Assembly (NCBI GenBank): GCA_032629725.1
Contig: JAFEVB010000014.1
Span: 806,001-870,000, forward strand
Direction of reading: 5' to 3'
DNA: 64,000 bases
Origin: Gremmenia infestans
Lineage: Eukaryota > Ascomycota > Leotiomycetes > Helotiales > Hamatocanthoscyphaceae
Each line of letters begins with the position of its first letter. The stretch's first letter is position 1. Positions 1-11,160 of the stretch are shown in pieces. The translations under genes were made by a program, and so were the position numbers. The notes under the pieces were generated by a model. That model worked only from the letters and a program-made list of their open reading frames with translations, searched no databases and was not told the origin of the DNA.

Positions 1-2267
1 TGCAAGTCTTTGAAGACCGTCGAAACGCTTGGATCCGTCAGTGTCATATGTTCGGACAAAACTGGAACACTGACCAAGGTATGCAACCTACTCCAGGTCG
101 ACGCACGTAAAATTGATAAGTGTACAGAACAAAATGCATGTCACAGAGTGTTCAATTGGCTTGCAAAACATGGATCCTCAGTGCACAAGGGACGAAATGA
201 TGCATCGCCGTAGCGAAGGAGAAGGCTTCAATGCAGTCGACCAACTACGGGCAATTGCTGGTTTGTGCAATTCTGGAGAGTTCGATGCTGCCACCAGCCA
301 TCTTCCTCTTCATGAGAGAAAGATCAACGGGGATGCAACAGATCAAGCAGTGTTGAGATTCTCTGAAACCCTGGGCCCTGTTTCGGAACTGCGACGAATG
401 TGGGGAAAAAGATTTGAGCTTGCATTCAACAGCAAAAACAAGTACATGATTAGGACTTTACAACTAGTCGAGAGAGAAGGGCTTGATATCGCACTTCCAT
501 CTACAGAGGCTGCTTTATTCCGCCCTGAAGATACGTAAGTCTCACGAATTCCATTAGCAGCCCTTTACTAATGCCTCAAAGTCTTTTGGTGATCAAAGGC
601 GCACCTGACGTATTGATCGGTCGATGTTCGAGATATATAAGCATTAAAGGCGAGAGCAAGGTTCTCGACGACGGTACACTCGCAGAGATTGAGAACACGA
701 AAAATACATGGTCCTCTAATGGTAGACGCGTGATTTTGTTGGCTCGCAAGACCATTCGCAAAGAGCAGATGAGAGAGTTAGCCACGTCAGCTAATCTCGA
801 AGACGAGATTTCGCATCATGCTCGCTCTGGCTTGACCTTCGTTGGCATCGTCGGCATTGTAGACCCCCCTCGAGACGAAATTCCCTCGGTGGTCTCCATA
901 TTACGAGGAGCCGGTATCCGCATTTTCATGGTCACTGGTGGTGAGTAGATGTAAAATCATTTGTTGCTGGAATTCACTTTCAGAAAGTTTTAATGCTAAA
1001 GAAGTATGTTCGGAATATTCCTAACTTCGCACCTTCTATAGATTTTGCTCTTACTGCACAAGCCATTGCAGTCGAGTGCGGCATCATCACAAACTCACTG
1101 GATATGGTCAAAGGGATCTCCGCACTTTCGCGAGATAATAACATATCAATTTCCGATTCAAGCCACGAAAAGCACCCCGTCGATTTCGCTTTCAATGCCG
1201 TGTCCTCCATCGTCATTAGTGGTCCCGAAATGATCACTCTTAACGAATACCAATGGGATGAACTCTGCAAATACGACGAAATTGTCTTTTCTCGCACCAC
1301 GCCAGAACAGAAGCTCCGTATCGTGCGTGAGTTGCAGGGCAGAGACGAGATTGTTGGCATGACTGGCGACGGTGTCAACGATGCACCATCCCTCAAAGCT
1401 GCTGATATCGGTATCGCCCTTGGAAGTGGCTCGGACATTGCTATCGAGGCTGCTGATATGGTTCTCTTGGAGTCTTTTAGTGCTATCGTCGAAGCAGTGC
1501 AATATGGAAGAGTCGTCTTTGATAACTTGAAGAAGACAATCGCCTACCTTCTGCCCGCTGGATCTTTCTCGGAGTTTTGGCCAGTAATGACGAATGTAAT
1601 TTTCGGCCTTCCTCAAGTCTTGTCGTCCTTCTTGATGATCATCATCTGCTGCTTCACAGATTGTGCCGCGGCAACTGTTCTTGCATACGAAGCCCCTGAA
1701 GCCGATGTCCTTCTCAGAAGACCTCGAAAACCCAAGACCGATCGTCTCGTGGACTGGAAACTCATGTTCCAAGCCTATGGTATTATCGGTGTGCTCGAGA
1801 CACTTTGCTCGTTTGCCATGTCTTACTGGTATTTGCAACGCTGCGGCATTCCCTTCAGCGACCTGTGGTTTGGCTATGGTAGTCTTCCCGACCGTATCGA
1901 TGCAAACTATGCTGCTGCCAGATTCCATGAGGCGTCCAGTATCTACTTTGTGAATCTAGTCGTCATGCAATGGTTCACCTTAATGACACTTCGTACGCGC
2001 CGTTTGAGTGTTTTCCAGCACCCGCCAGCGTTCAACAAGATCACGCAGAACCTGTACCTCTTCCCAGCTATTATTTTCGCGCTGGTCATGGCTATCTTCT
2101 GGCTCTATATCCCGCAATTACAGTCAACTCTGGGTACGAGCCAAGTTCCGGCTGAACATTTCTTCTTGCCGGCTGCTTTTGGACTTGGCATTCTGTTCTT
2201 GGATGAGGCTAGAAAATGGGGTGTGAGAAAGTGGCCAAAGGGTATTCTAGCCAAGATGGCTTGGTAA
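1..2267 (+). CDS. Na+/K+-type (IIC-like) P-type cation ATPase, 3' part
   Basis: The gene enters from the left edge, so its N-terminal membrane part and start are outside the window. I read exons 1-78, 128-534, 582-940 and 1042-2267, with GT-AG introns of 49, 47 and 101 nt; all junctions stay in frame. The phosphorylation motif CSDKTGTLT lies at the start, followed by the nucleotide-binding KGAPD motif and the hinge motif TGDGVNDAPS. The C-terminal membrane half resembles Na/K-ATPase alpha subunits (LAYE in M6, and a QWF..L...TRR..VF stretch late in the protein). Such pumps move monovalent cations across membranes using ATP. The M6 ion-site stretch reads CCFTDCAAATV: one of the two Asp residues typical of Na/K pumps appears to be Cys. 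The ion specificity cannot be stated. Confidence 0.93.
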
Positions 2268-2373
2268 AGCGAAAAACCTGAATCCACGATATATTAATAT
2301 TGTATTTAGAACAGTTGAAGGTTTTGTAAAGAAAGACTATAGCTGGTAACACCAGTTAATAGAATGACACCCC

Positions 2374-4319
2374 TCAAAGCTTCAAGTCTACTTCATACCG
2401 CCTCTTGAAATCTACCTCAGCAAACATATTCGGCATTATAGTAAATTCCTGGCAGTCATTCTTGGGCCGATTATCCTCGCCACCCTTTTTCTCCACATCA
2501 CTCTTGAGTCTAAACTCCCAATTTCTCAACAGCTCAATACATACAACCTTGATCTCATTGCTTGCAAAGAATCTACCGGGGCAGGCATGATTTCCATGAC
2601 CAAAGTTGAGAGATTCGGGCGATGTAGTGACGAATTGGTGCCTGTTCTCCATGCCCTTAATGGCGCGTAAGTTCGAAAAGCGGAACCCGTCAAACTCAGT
2701 GGGAGATTTGGCACCAGGTGGGTTGTAAGAGGGCGAATAGGTAGTCGTGTCTGCTGATGTATGCACAGCATATGCTGCGACGCCAAAGCGTGTGCCTTTA
2801 GGCAAGACAAGTCCAGTCGACAAGGTGAGATCAGAGGTCACCACGCGGGGATGTGACACTAGATACGGGTATAAGCACCAAAAGTTTCAAGGATTCGAAC
2901 TGGATACATACTCATGGAAAGTGGGGACAATCTTTGAGACTCTTTGATGAAGCTATCCAGCTTGCGAAGCTTTGACATGCTGGTCTTCTTAAGCTTCAAG
3001 AAACCTTCACCGTCGATATCATATCCATCTTCTCGAAGAACATCATCAATCTCCTTGCGTAAAGGTTCGACATACTCAGGCCTACAGGCTAGGTCATAAA
3101 TGGTGTGGCATATAGACATGCTTGTTGTGGAGATCGCGGCAAATGATACTATAAGGCTTGTAAGACTTTTACCCAAGCAGCCAGCAAGAATAAGACTTAC
3201 GCATCATCTGGTTGATACCTAAAACCAGTGGGTCAGCACGCTCCTTCTGATCTATATGATTGAGAAGCCATGAGATCATTGTTCCTTGCTCGTCTTCATA
3301 TCCCTCTAAACCCGATTTTTCGCCTTGGGCTTTTGCTAGGCAATCTTTGAGGATTGGCGTCAGCAATTCCGCCCCACGCGTTTTGTGCTTGTTGAGTCGT
3401 CGAATTTCTGGAAGGAATGGGGCAACAAATGGCCGCATCCAGCTGGTCCATTGCAGTATCGCCAGCCTTGCTAAATGAGCATGGGACGCAAATTCTGTCG
3501 TCGAAGAAACTGCGAAGATTAGGGAGTCAGCTTTATTCTCCAAGATATGTTAGAGTGCGTAGCGAAAAATTGGAATTCTTGGCATTCTCTGAGCAAGATC
3601 TCCGGAAACACATCCTAGATTCGTAGAGGAGTATTGATATAAGAAACATGAAATTTCAATTCACGTACCCCACTCCTCTTCTCTGCTTAAAGGGCGACCG
3701 ACGAATACACGACCACTTAATAAAGCCACAATGCGAGCTAGTTTTCCGTAGACTTCAATCGAAGTCCAGTCATGGCATGGTCCAAATTCTTTGTCGAGCG
3801 CGTACTTGATTTCATCCTGAAGTCCATCCAGAGCACCGGCAATGTTGCGTGTCAAATCAACCCTCACGGCAGCTACGAGTTCGGATCTATCATCGCCAAA
3901 CCCAGTGTGCCTTCCAGCAAATACTTCTCGAAGCAATTTATCAAAAGACGCCTTTTTCTCGGGGAGATTCTTTATTTCATTCAACATCGATATTGGAAGG
4001 ATGACTGTTGGGGGTGAAGTTGGCATGAAGAATGGTGTATCTGGATACTGTTGGATAATATAACTTATTAGTTCTATAGCCATACGTTGGTATAGTGAAG
4101 AAGAACGTATGTTGTCTTTACCTTTATAGTTCCCTCTATTAGGTCCTTTGCCCAATCATCACTCTCGGCCGAGCCCACTAGCGGTAGATTTAGGCGTTTC
4201 GGGCGATTGAGGAGGTATCTAATAAAGGCAGCAACGATGAGAAAAGACATTACGCTTAATATGAGAGGCGACCTCATAGCGAAAGTCTTAAACTCGTTGG
4301 ATACTGTAGTGGACGCCAT
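2374..4319 (-). CDS. Cytochrome P450 (CYP68 / ent-kaurene-oxidase-like group)
   Basis: I read five exons on the minus strand: 4319-4122, 4047-3669, 3530-3201, 3148-2912 and 2858-2374. They sum to 1629 nt, giving 542 residues, a normal length for fungal microsomal P450s. An N-terminal hydrophobic segment (about residues 18-37) is the membrane anchor. The I-helix region has AAISTTS, the K-helix ExxR is ESQR, and the heme loop is FGHGNHACPGRFF with its Cys ligand. The GHGxHACPGRFFA form is typical of fungal P450s related to ent-kaurene oxidase. No stop or frameshift was seen, unlike the neighbouring genes. It probably oxidises a small hydrophobic metabolite; the substrate is unknown. The third exon's acceptor (ATAAAG) is weak, so that junction is the least sure. 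Confidence 0.9.
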
Positions 4320-5475
4320 TGTCTGATAACTTTAATGCCTTTCAATCGACATGTGATGGTGTTTTGTAGTATACTAGTAGTTATAAGGATCAACGTGACA
4401 AGAAACTCTATGAATAGTGGAGAGGCAGAGTGGAAAGGGAAGCGGGCAAACTTCATGACTATAACAAAAATTCTTTGGCGTCGTCAGTTATATAAATAAA
4501 CCATGAATCATTATCCGGATAATAAACACTTCCGTTGATTGCATATCTCGAATTGAACAGTCCACTTGAAAACGTCGTGTAACCGGGAAGCTGCATGAAA
4601 CCGTTTCTCATTCGCCTCAAATGATCATCTCAACCCCCCCCCCAATATGAATATACATCAAAACACCACTCAACAGCCATGCTACTAGGATACACGCGGA
4701 TACATGATATATCTGACATTGAATAACTTTACTGGGCAGTCACACTCAGATCGGCACTTGCTATTCCCGGTGGTAGCGCGGCGGCAATCAACCAGTTCTA
4801 GCGTAATAAGCAGAGGCTCTATACTCATGAGGAGCTCCTCACGTTGTTCCAAACAAGTTTGGCTTGTATCTTGAGACAATACGTCAAAAAACATATTTTT
4901 CAAATATGACAAATCAAGGCCTTTAGTTGCGGGGCAGTCTTGGTTGCGTAACACGATATTTGCAAGGACTACGGGTATACTTTATGTTCAAAGACCGAGT
5001 ACGATAGAGTACATGATGCGGAGACTCCGAAGATAACAGTGGACCATGCAGTCAGTTTTGTTACCGTTATACAAGTACAAGAATTCGCAAGCTGCACTAT
5101 TACGACCAGTGATGGAAGTAGATTTAAGGATTTTGGCCCTTGACCTGGTCATCCGATGGCCGAAACGGGCCTGCCAATCACAGCGAGGGAAATTGACTCA
5201 TCTGTCTTGGGGGAAAACGGATTGAAGATTCTTACAAATGACAGATCCGATCAATTAGTGACCTGAAATATTACTGTAGCACGAGGCGTGGACCTCCCCA
5301 GAAAAATAGCCCCTTTGATGATAACTATCCTCTGGCTTAAGCTTACTTGGCACTATTCTAATATTTCTACTATAAAGAAAAAAGAGAAGAAAAAGATTGA
5401 TCAGAGGGCTTGCATTTAATGTTACTATTTACAAACTCGAGCACTCTATTCCAACATCACATTTAATGAATAAGA
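4320..5475. other. Gene-poor spacer upstream of the P450
   Basis: This AT-rich stretch holds the P450 5' region and a C9 run near 4636. A minus-strand ORF at 4685-4954 (89 codons, three Cys in its C-terminal part) matches nothing I recognise and has no convincing splice partners. It may be another remnant. A TATA-like CTATAAAG lies near 5370. Confidence 0.5.
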
Positions 5476-6785
5476 CTAATCCTCCAACGCCGTCCCAAAT
5501 GATTCCAGAGAGTGAAGGTCTCGCATTGGATTTTCTGAGATTTCAGAAATGGTTTTACAAAACACGTCGATCACAGCATCTAGCCCGATCGTCTTGCTCG
5601 AGACAGCGAATTGGATGTAGAGGCGGCCCTTATTGGCATAGGTTACCACGTTAAAGTCGGTTGGTAGCCCAAAGTCCAAGTTCTTCCATTGTGATGTCAC
5701 GCCATTTATCGAGCAAGTCAGATCAAAATTTCCAATTTGGTGAGTGACAACGCTGCTGAAATCTGTCTTGGGCGACCATGTTTTTAAATGCTTCACAATG
5801 TCCTTGAAGTCTATGTTGGCGAATGGCATTGTGCGAGTGTATTGGATTTGGACGTGATGCAGCAAGTCTCTAAAGCTCCAGTTTCTCTGAACGGTTACTC
5901 GAAAGGGAGACATGGTCACGGTAGGGCCCCAAACAGTCTCGATATCCCCCAATGGCGCATCTTGTCCGCTGATAATGTTGCCGAATACAACGTCTCGTCG
6001 CTTTGTCATTTTTGCTAGAACAATAGACCACCTCCTTTGACGAGGGAAGCCATAGTTATCCCTTCAGGAGTAGAGGGAACTGGGATATCTCTCAAAGGCT
6101 TCACTCATCTTGAGAGTCTGCTTGGGGTAGTACACCTTTTGTGCGAATATCGATCATCTGAGATCCAGAAAGGTATTGCTGCCAGAAATCGTACGTCCCG
6201 GGAGTTTTCTGAGCTATTCAGAATTGCAAATATTGCGCGAAAGAGAGTGGAGAGATATGCAACGCGCAGTTATTATATGCGGAAGTAAAGTCTTTGGAAA
6301 TCAATGGAAATGATCCTCTATCATATTGTGCATGTGTCATTTTAAGGACGAGCATGTGCTCCGCCTCGGACAGGGATATTAGAAAAGGTCAGAAATGAGG
6401 AGTGCCAGAATCAATTTCAGTAGCAGAATCTCGAGGACATGTCTTCTCCGAGAAGTCCGTCACGTCCTCATCACAATGAAGCCTCGACATTTCAAAGTCG
6501 ATAGCTCGCAAGACCACCTGAAAAATATCGCACTGATAAGGAACAAACATAGTACGAAGGATAGCATGCTTGCGAACAATAGCACGGCAAGAAGCTTCAA
6601 CTCGCTCCGGATCAACGCGCGTGGGTAGACATTTTTCGCTTCGAGAAGCTGGCTCTGAACTTCTGTGGTGGGCAGGATATCAATAACGTTCGAGGTTTCG
6701 AATGGTAGAGATGATGCTGCTAGAATTTGCGTCGCAAATGACTCCAAGTCGATTACTCTTTCTAAGCACGTTCCCAACAACAATT
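5476..6785 (-). pseudogene. Decayed terminal condensation (C_T-like) domain of a non-ribosomal peptide synthetase
   Basis: Pieces of one NRPS condensation domain follow each other on the minus strand in different frames. They are: the N-terminal DILPTTE motif near 6680; a segment ending HAILRTMFV (about 6620-6380) that lies in another frame; the core motif THAQYDRGS near 6310; an FWQQYL...GS segment after an in-frame stop; and a final open part (6009-5476) starting at RRDVVFGNIISGQ. At least three frame changes or stops separate them, so it cannot be translated. The core reads (S/T)HxxxDxxS, the pattern of fungal terminal C_T domains that release peptides by cyclisation, rather than HHxxxDG. 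The reading frame ends shortly after the domain, which fits a terminal position. No adenylation or carrier domain is present. Confidence 0.8.
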
Positions 6786-7339
6786 CTGAAGATGGTATTT
6801 CAATATTCTTTGAGCGGCTTACCGCAAGGATATGACATGTTCCAAAACGTGAAGCAAGTCCGAAGCATTATGAGACTATGGATAGCCTTTCTCTCTACGC
6901 TCCTAATGATACCACTCAGTTCCTTGACGGCATGGCCCTAATAATTTCAACAAAGAAACTGTTCTAACACTTGGATCAGCCTTCTTCTTAGATCACTATG
7001 TATGTTCGCCATTTTTTCGTCAAGTCTCAAAGGCTAATGATCTCATGACAAAGACAACCACCATATATTGACCGGGAATTCGTTGAAGACACTCTAGCAG
7101 ATCTTATATTTTCACCTAAAAGTGTGAATCCCTATGCTTCTGTGCTTGTCAATGGTGTTCTTGCGATTGGATTCAGAGCCTTACCTCTTTCGTCGAGCAA
7201 GAAGATGCAGTCCAGCAGTGGTAGTATGGCGCAAGCTACTGGTTACTTCGACCGAGCACTACATACCAAAAATGAACAAATTGGAGATCAGCCAACCTTT
7301 CTTCAGCTCCAAGTAGGTGCAACGGCATTCTGGCTGTAG
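6760..7339 (+). pseudogene. Possible fungal transcription factor (Fungal_trans domain) remnant
   Basis: Broken plus-strand frames read ISIFFERLTARI, then a TGA at 6833-6835, then a longer open stretch to a TAA at 6965-6967. In a shifted frame they continue through PPYIDREFVEDTL (about 7060-7100), an LVNGVLAIGFRA segment and a GYFDRAL...LQLQ segment. The order and spacing resemble the middle domain of Zn2Cys6 regulators. No zinc cluster is visible upstream, because the NRPS remnant abuts at about 6770. The family call is moderate; that the frame is broken is clear. It could have been the regulator of the decayed cluster. Confidence 0.45.
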
Positions 7340-8039
7340 AAATACTTTTGGAAGGCTAACCGCCCTCAGGCTTTATTGACTTTGGTAAATTGTCCTTATC
7401 TTGCAGCTTAATCAGCAGGCCAATTGCTCACAAGGCATCCTTTAGCTGATTTACACCAAGAGCCAACAAGATATCAGCCTTATCAGGACACTGCTTTCAC
7501 AATCCATCCAGGTCGTCCCATAAACTGACACGAATACTTCCCCAACAACCCTCAAACCCAGAAGAAACAAAGCAACAAAAGAATATCGCATGCATGTTCT
7601 GGTTACTGTATTCTATCGAGATTGGGCTTAGCGCATAACATGTCCTGCACCTCGCAATAGTAGGCATGGTTTGACACCCACTGCATATCTCCTTCTAAGT
7701 GCATCGTATCACACATGCTAGAGATTTCGCGGACCGCAATCTCGGACCGTTTGGTAGTACAGTGGGAAAATGTGGCCCGGAAGTGCTTGTGATCTGTCCC
7801 TCGATCCGATAGCTGCATAGCCACACTGAGTCGCTATCTGGAAAGGAAGAGAAAAGGAACACAATAATCGGAATCTTGGTTTACAACAGTGTGCCAAGTA
7901 AAGTTGAACCAAATCTTTCCTGGGCGCCTGCAAACTCCAATTCTTTGCAAATTTCAATAATCTTTGTCAGCCAGTCAGCAGCATAGTATCTCCTTCTTCT
8001 TCAATCAGAAACTACAAAAGTATATACAGCGTATCCAAA
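7340..8039. other. Spacer between transcription-factor and oxygenase remnants
   Basis: No gene could be supported. Small minus-strand ORFs (7603-7957) show no known motif. The last 100 bases carry the leader of the oxygenase pseudogene. Confidence 0.5.
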
Positions 8040-9140
8040 ATGGCGCCGCTACCAGTGATCCATGCCGCGTGTATGAGAAATAGCACACGGGATGAATGTA
8101 ACGCATCCGGCACAAAACTGCTAGACAGCATGGTTGAGCAAGGGTTCGTAAAGTTAGTTAATCACAGTGTTCCGCTTCCGGTTGTCGAGGATGCATTCAA
8201 AATGGTGAGCCATATTCGAAGAAATCCGTATCCGTATGCTAACAAGGATAAGAGGCAAGAAAGATATTTCAGTTGCCCTTAGATGTGAAGAAGTCTACAA
8301 TAACTGACCCTAGTAAAGGCCAACAGCGTGGCTGGAGTCCACCTGGTGAGGAGAAAACATGGTGGCTAGAAAGCAATACTGGCAATGTCGACTCTCCTCG
8401 CTTTAGCAACAACAAGGTCAGCTTGTTAATCTTGTCTCGGACTCTGGATCCAAGCTGACCAGCGATTAGGAAAGCTTCGATTGTGAAATCCCAAATGACC
8501 AGCAATTTCCAAATAAATGGCCACCTGAAGAAGCTCTTTCAGGGTGCCAGGCTACAATGGATAAAGTTTTTTCGACTGTGGCAAGCTCTGCATCGATATC
8601 CTTGAAGTCCTCGCTTCGCAAATGCACCTTGACCCCAACCTTTTCTCCTCGCGATGCACCAACGAGGCTAGCACTATAAGCATCAATCATTTTCCTCCAG
8701 TTGCTCGAGAAATTTTGGAAAGCAAGCACGTCAGTCGAATCTGGCCACATACCGGCTTCGGAATTATTTCGCTCGTCCTTCCAAGTGGACTTGAAGACCG
8801 TGAGAACCCAGGTACGTTCATTCCAACGCCGTATAATAGAGATGAGGAGGTCGTTGTTCTCATTCCTGAGAGATTTCAACGATGGACCAATGGAAACGTT
8901 AGAGCTGGGATGCATCAAGTCACGAAACCAATTGAAATGACCGGTGATACAGTGCCCGAGAGGTGGAGTCTTGTGTATTTTTGTAAGGCAGATAGGCATG
9001 TCAACGTTGGGCCATTGGAAGAATTCATCAGCCAGGAACGGCAGCCGCTTTTTGAAGACCTAACGGCTTTACAGTATCAGTCTATGCGAAACTCTGTGCA
9101 CTATCCAGACTGGTATGAATATTTGAGGCTCGGAGAGTAA
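8040..9140 (+). pseudogene. 2-oxoglutarate/Fe(II)-dependent oxygenase, inactivated
   Basis: The gene still has two clean introns (8205-8263 and 8417-8469). Its exons give GFVKLVNHSVPLP, QRGWSPPGEEK, FPNKWPPEEA, NHFPP, AGMHQVT and PERWSLVYF, all hallmarks of the isopenicillin-N-synthase-like family. A one-base shift at the T6 run 8567-8572 breaks the frame. The iron-binding HxD motif reads HTG (Gly codon GGC at 8754-8756) where Asp is required. The segment after it (LVLPSGLEDRENPG) looks shortened by a few residues compared with relatives. The distal His and the co-substrate Arg remain. Three independent lesions make a dead gene the best reading. In life it would have hydroxylated or desaturated a small molecule or amino acid. 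Confidence 0.85.
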
Positions 9141-9877
9141 AAACAGAAATTTGGCTAAAAATAAGTTGCAAGCATTATGTATTATACGTTTAGTGTTGTT
9201 ATCACATAGTGCACTTTGCTGGCCTAGTAAATTGTCTTGTATTGCTTCCGCTGGTTCTGGTGGTTTAGTTTCTAGGTGTCTAAGTCTAAGTGTGGTGACA
9301 GGGCGTGGAGGTTCTGACCTCTGTATTGCTTAGTCATCCGCGCTAAGGTCATGTGACAGTACACGTGATTATCTATGCCGGCATTTAGAAAAGGGGTTTT
9401 ATTCAATGTAGATATTCTAAAAGTGATCCTAACCATTTAACGCATAAGAGAACGGTAAAATAATATATAACCCGGTTTTAAAACACAAATTCAATTGCTG
9501 ATTGCGGTTTAGTTTCAATGTCTTCAAGCTAGTTAGTGATTATCTTCTTCAGTTGTCCGGACCGGCTTCTGCAACCTCTTCGGTCCGAACGGATTAATGG
9601 TACTGATCCTCAAAATTGTACTCTGCTCATTATGTTGTTTTATTATGTCTCTTGATCAGAACGAACATATGAGGTCACAATGCCTATCTCAGGTAGCTTT
9701 GACTCTGAATTGGACGGACTCGCAGACAGAGTCAGAGTCACCAAATTGACCCACTAGCCATCAGACCACGGGTTGCAACAAAGTACTCTCGATGCAGCTG
9801 AACAAGACGAGTCTAAGCCTTGTCTCACCAGATACTAGGCCAGAAAGCTATCAAGATCTATTTCAACGCCCGCAAGA
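9141..9877. other. Spacer between oxygenase and aminotransferase remnants
   Basis: No gene could be supported. The region is AT-rich up to about 9550 and then more mixed. A minus-strand stretch near 9700-9780 vaguely recalls a tRNA but does not fold as one. Confidence 0.45.
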
Positions 9878-11160
9878 ATGTCATCGACTCTGCTGTCATC
9901 TCCTGGTTCACCCTTCCCTTCCATCAAACCACGGGAATTGGATAATTCGTAGCTACAGATTATAAAGAATCCTTTTCCTTCAAAGTTAGTAGCGCCAGAA
10001 GATCTAAAGTTTGGAAAACATTTAATGGGTTGGAACTTTAATCATATGTCTGTGATATTTGGGTGCTGACAGAGCACAATAGATCATATACCTCAAGTCC
10101 ATTGGTCCCTCGATCGTGAATGGTAAACCCCTCAAATCCTACCTTACCAACGCATTAGTCTAGATTCAACCGCCTGCGTCTTTCACTATGGCTTTGAATG
10201 CTTCGAAGGCTTGAAAGCCTACAAAGATGAAAAGGGTCGGCTTAGGCTGTTCAGACCCCGCATGGACATGGAGCTTTTCAAAGAATCCGCTGCGGGAGTA
10301 GCACTTCCATCTTTCGAGTTTGAAGAGCTCCTTAAGCTGATCGTTGAGTTTGTGCAACTGGAAGAAAGATTCGTCCTACTGTAAGAAAATTCCTTTAGTC
10401 AAAATGACCTCTTCTCAGTCATATCAGGAAAGAGGGGTATTCTCTCTATTTTCGACCGGTACTTGTGGGCACCAGCGGTAGTCTTGGTGTTACCGCTCCT
10501 ACAAGTGCGCTTCTTTACATCGTGGCCTCACCGGTCGGAGAATATTATGGAGAAGGATATAGCGGTATTTCTCTTGAAGCAATGAACGGCTCGATAGCCA
10601 CCCGGGCTTGGCCAGGGGGTGCTGGGCGCCATAAAGTTGGTGGAAATTATGCCCCTTGCGTAGCTCCAGAAAAGACAGCACAAAGCCATGGGTATCAACA
10701 ATGTCTGTGGTTGTTTGGGAATGACGACGCCATCACTGAAGCTGGAACGATGAACATATTCATCTCGCTCCGAGTTTCGAAATCGGAGCGATTCAAATTG
10801 GTTACTCCGCCTCTAGATGGGGTCATACTTCCAGGTATTACGAGAGATTGCATTCTAAAACTTGCTCAAGAAAAGCTTGAGCCTCTAGGTTGGTTGGTCA
10901 GCGACCGCAAAATCACCATGGTAGAACTAGCAGCAGCATCTGATTCAGGGGAACTTCTCGAAAATTTTGGAACAGGAACGGCTGCAATTGTAAGCCCAGT
11001 AGAGAAGATTAAATGGGGTCAGAAGATTATAAAGTGTGGTCCATCTGAGAATCATAAAGCGGCAGACTTGGCGTCGCTCATGAAAGGCTGGATAGAAGCC
11101 AGGCAATGTGGACTAGAGGAGCACCATTGGAGTGTGTTCATTGATGATATGAAGAAATAG
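9878..11160 (+). pseudogene. Branched-chain-type aminotransferase (PLP fold IV), inactivated
   Basis: From an ATG at 9878 the frame reads PRELDNS, then TAG (9950-9952), then PFPSKLVAPEDLKFGK. After a poorly resolved stretch with a TGA near 10070 it continues DHIPQVHWSLDREW, then TAA (10124-10126), then FHYGFECFEGLKAYKD. A GT-AG intron fits at 10381-10427. The last 230 codons are open and show SALLYIVASPVG, the PLP-lysine motif KVGGNYAP, LWLFG and TEAGTMNIF, then FGTGTAAIVSP. These are standard BCAT motifs in order. Two nonsense codons interrupt otherwise conserved sequence. BCATs move amino groups between branched-chain amino acids and 2-oxoglutarate; relatives in peptide clusters make unusual amino acids. 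Confidence 0.88.

Noticed and set aside
4685..4954. Minus-strand ORF of 89 codons
   Set aside because: No recognisable family; kept only as a note in the spacer entry.
2374..9140. Gibberellin-type cluster (kaurene-oxidase-like P450 plus 2OG oxygenase)
   Set aside because: No terpene cyclase or prenyl transferase is present, and the other remnants are NRPS-linked.
9690..9780. tRNA or SINE-like sequence on the minus strand
   Set aside because: An A-box-like string is present but no cloverleaf or clear B box could be formed.
10124..10164. Reading the aminotransferase TAA as part of a 41-nt intron (GTAAAC...TTAG)
   Set aside because: The putative intron encodes TPQILPYQRIS, which matches the family at exactly that place, so it is coding sequence with a nonsense codon.
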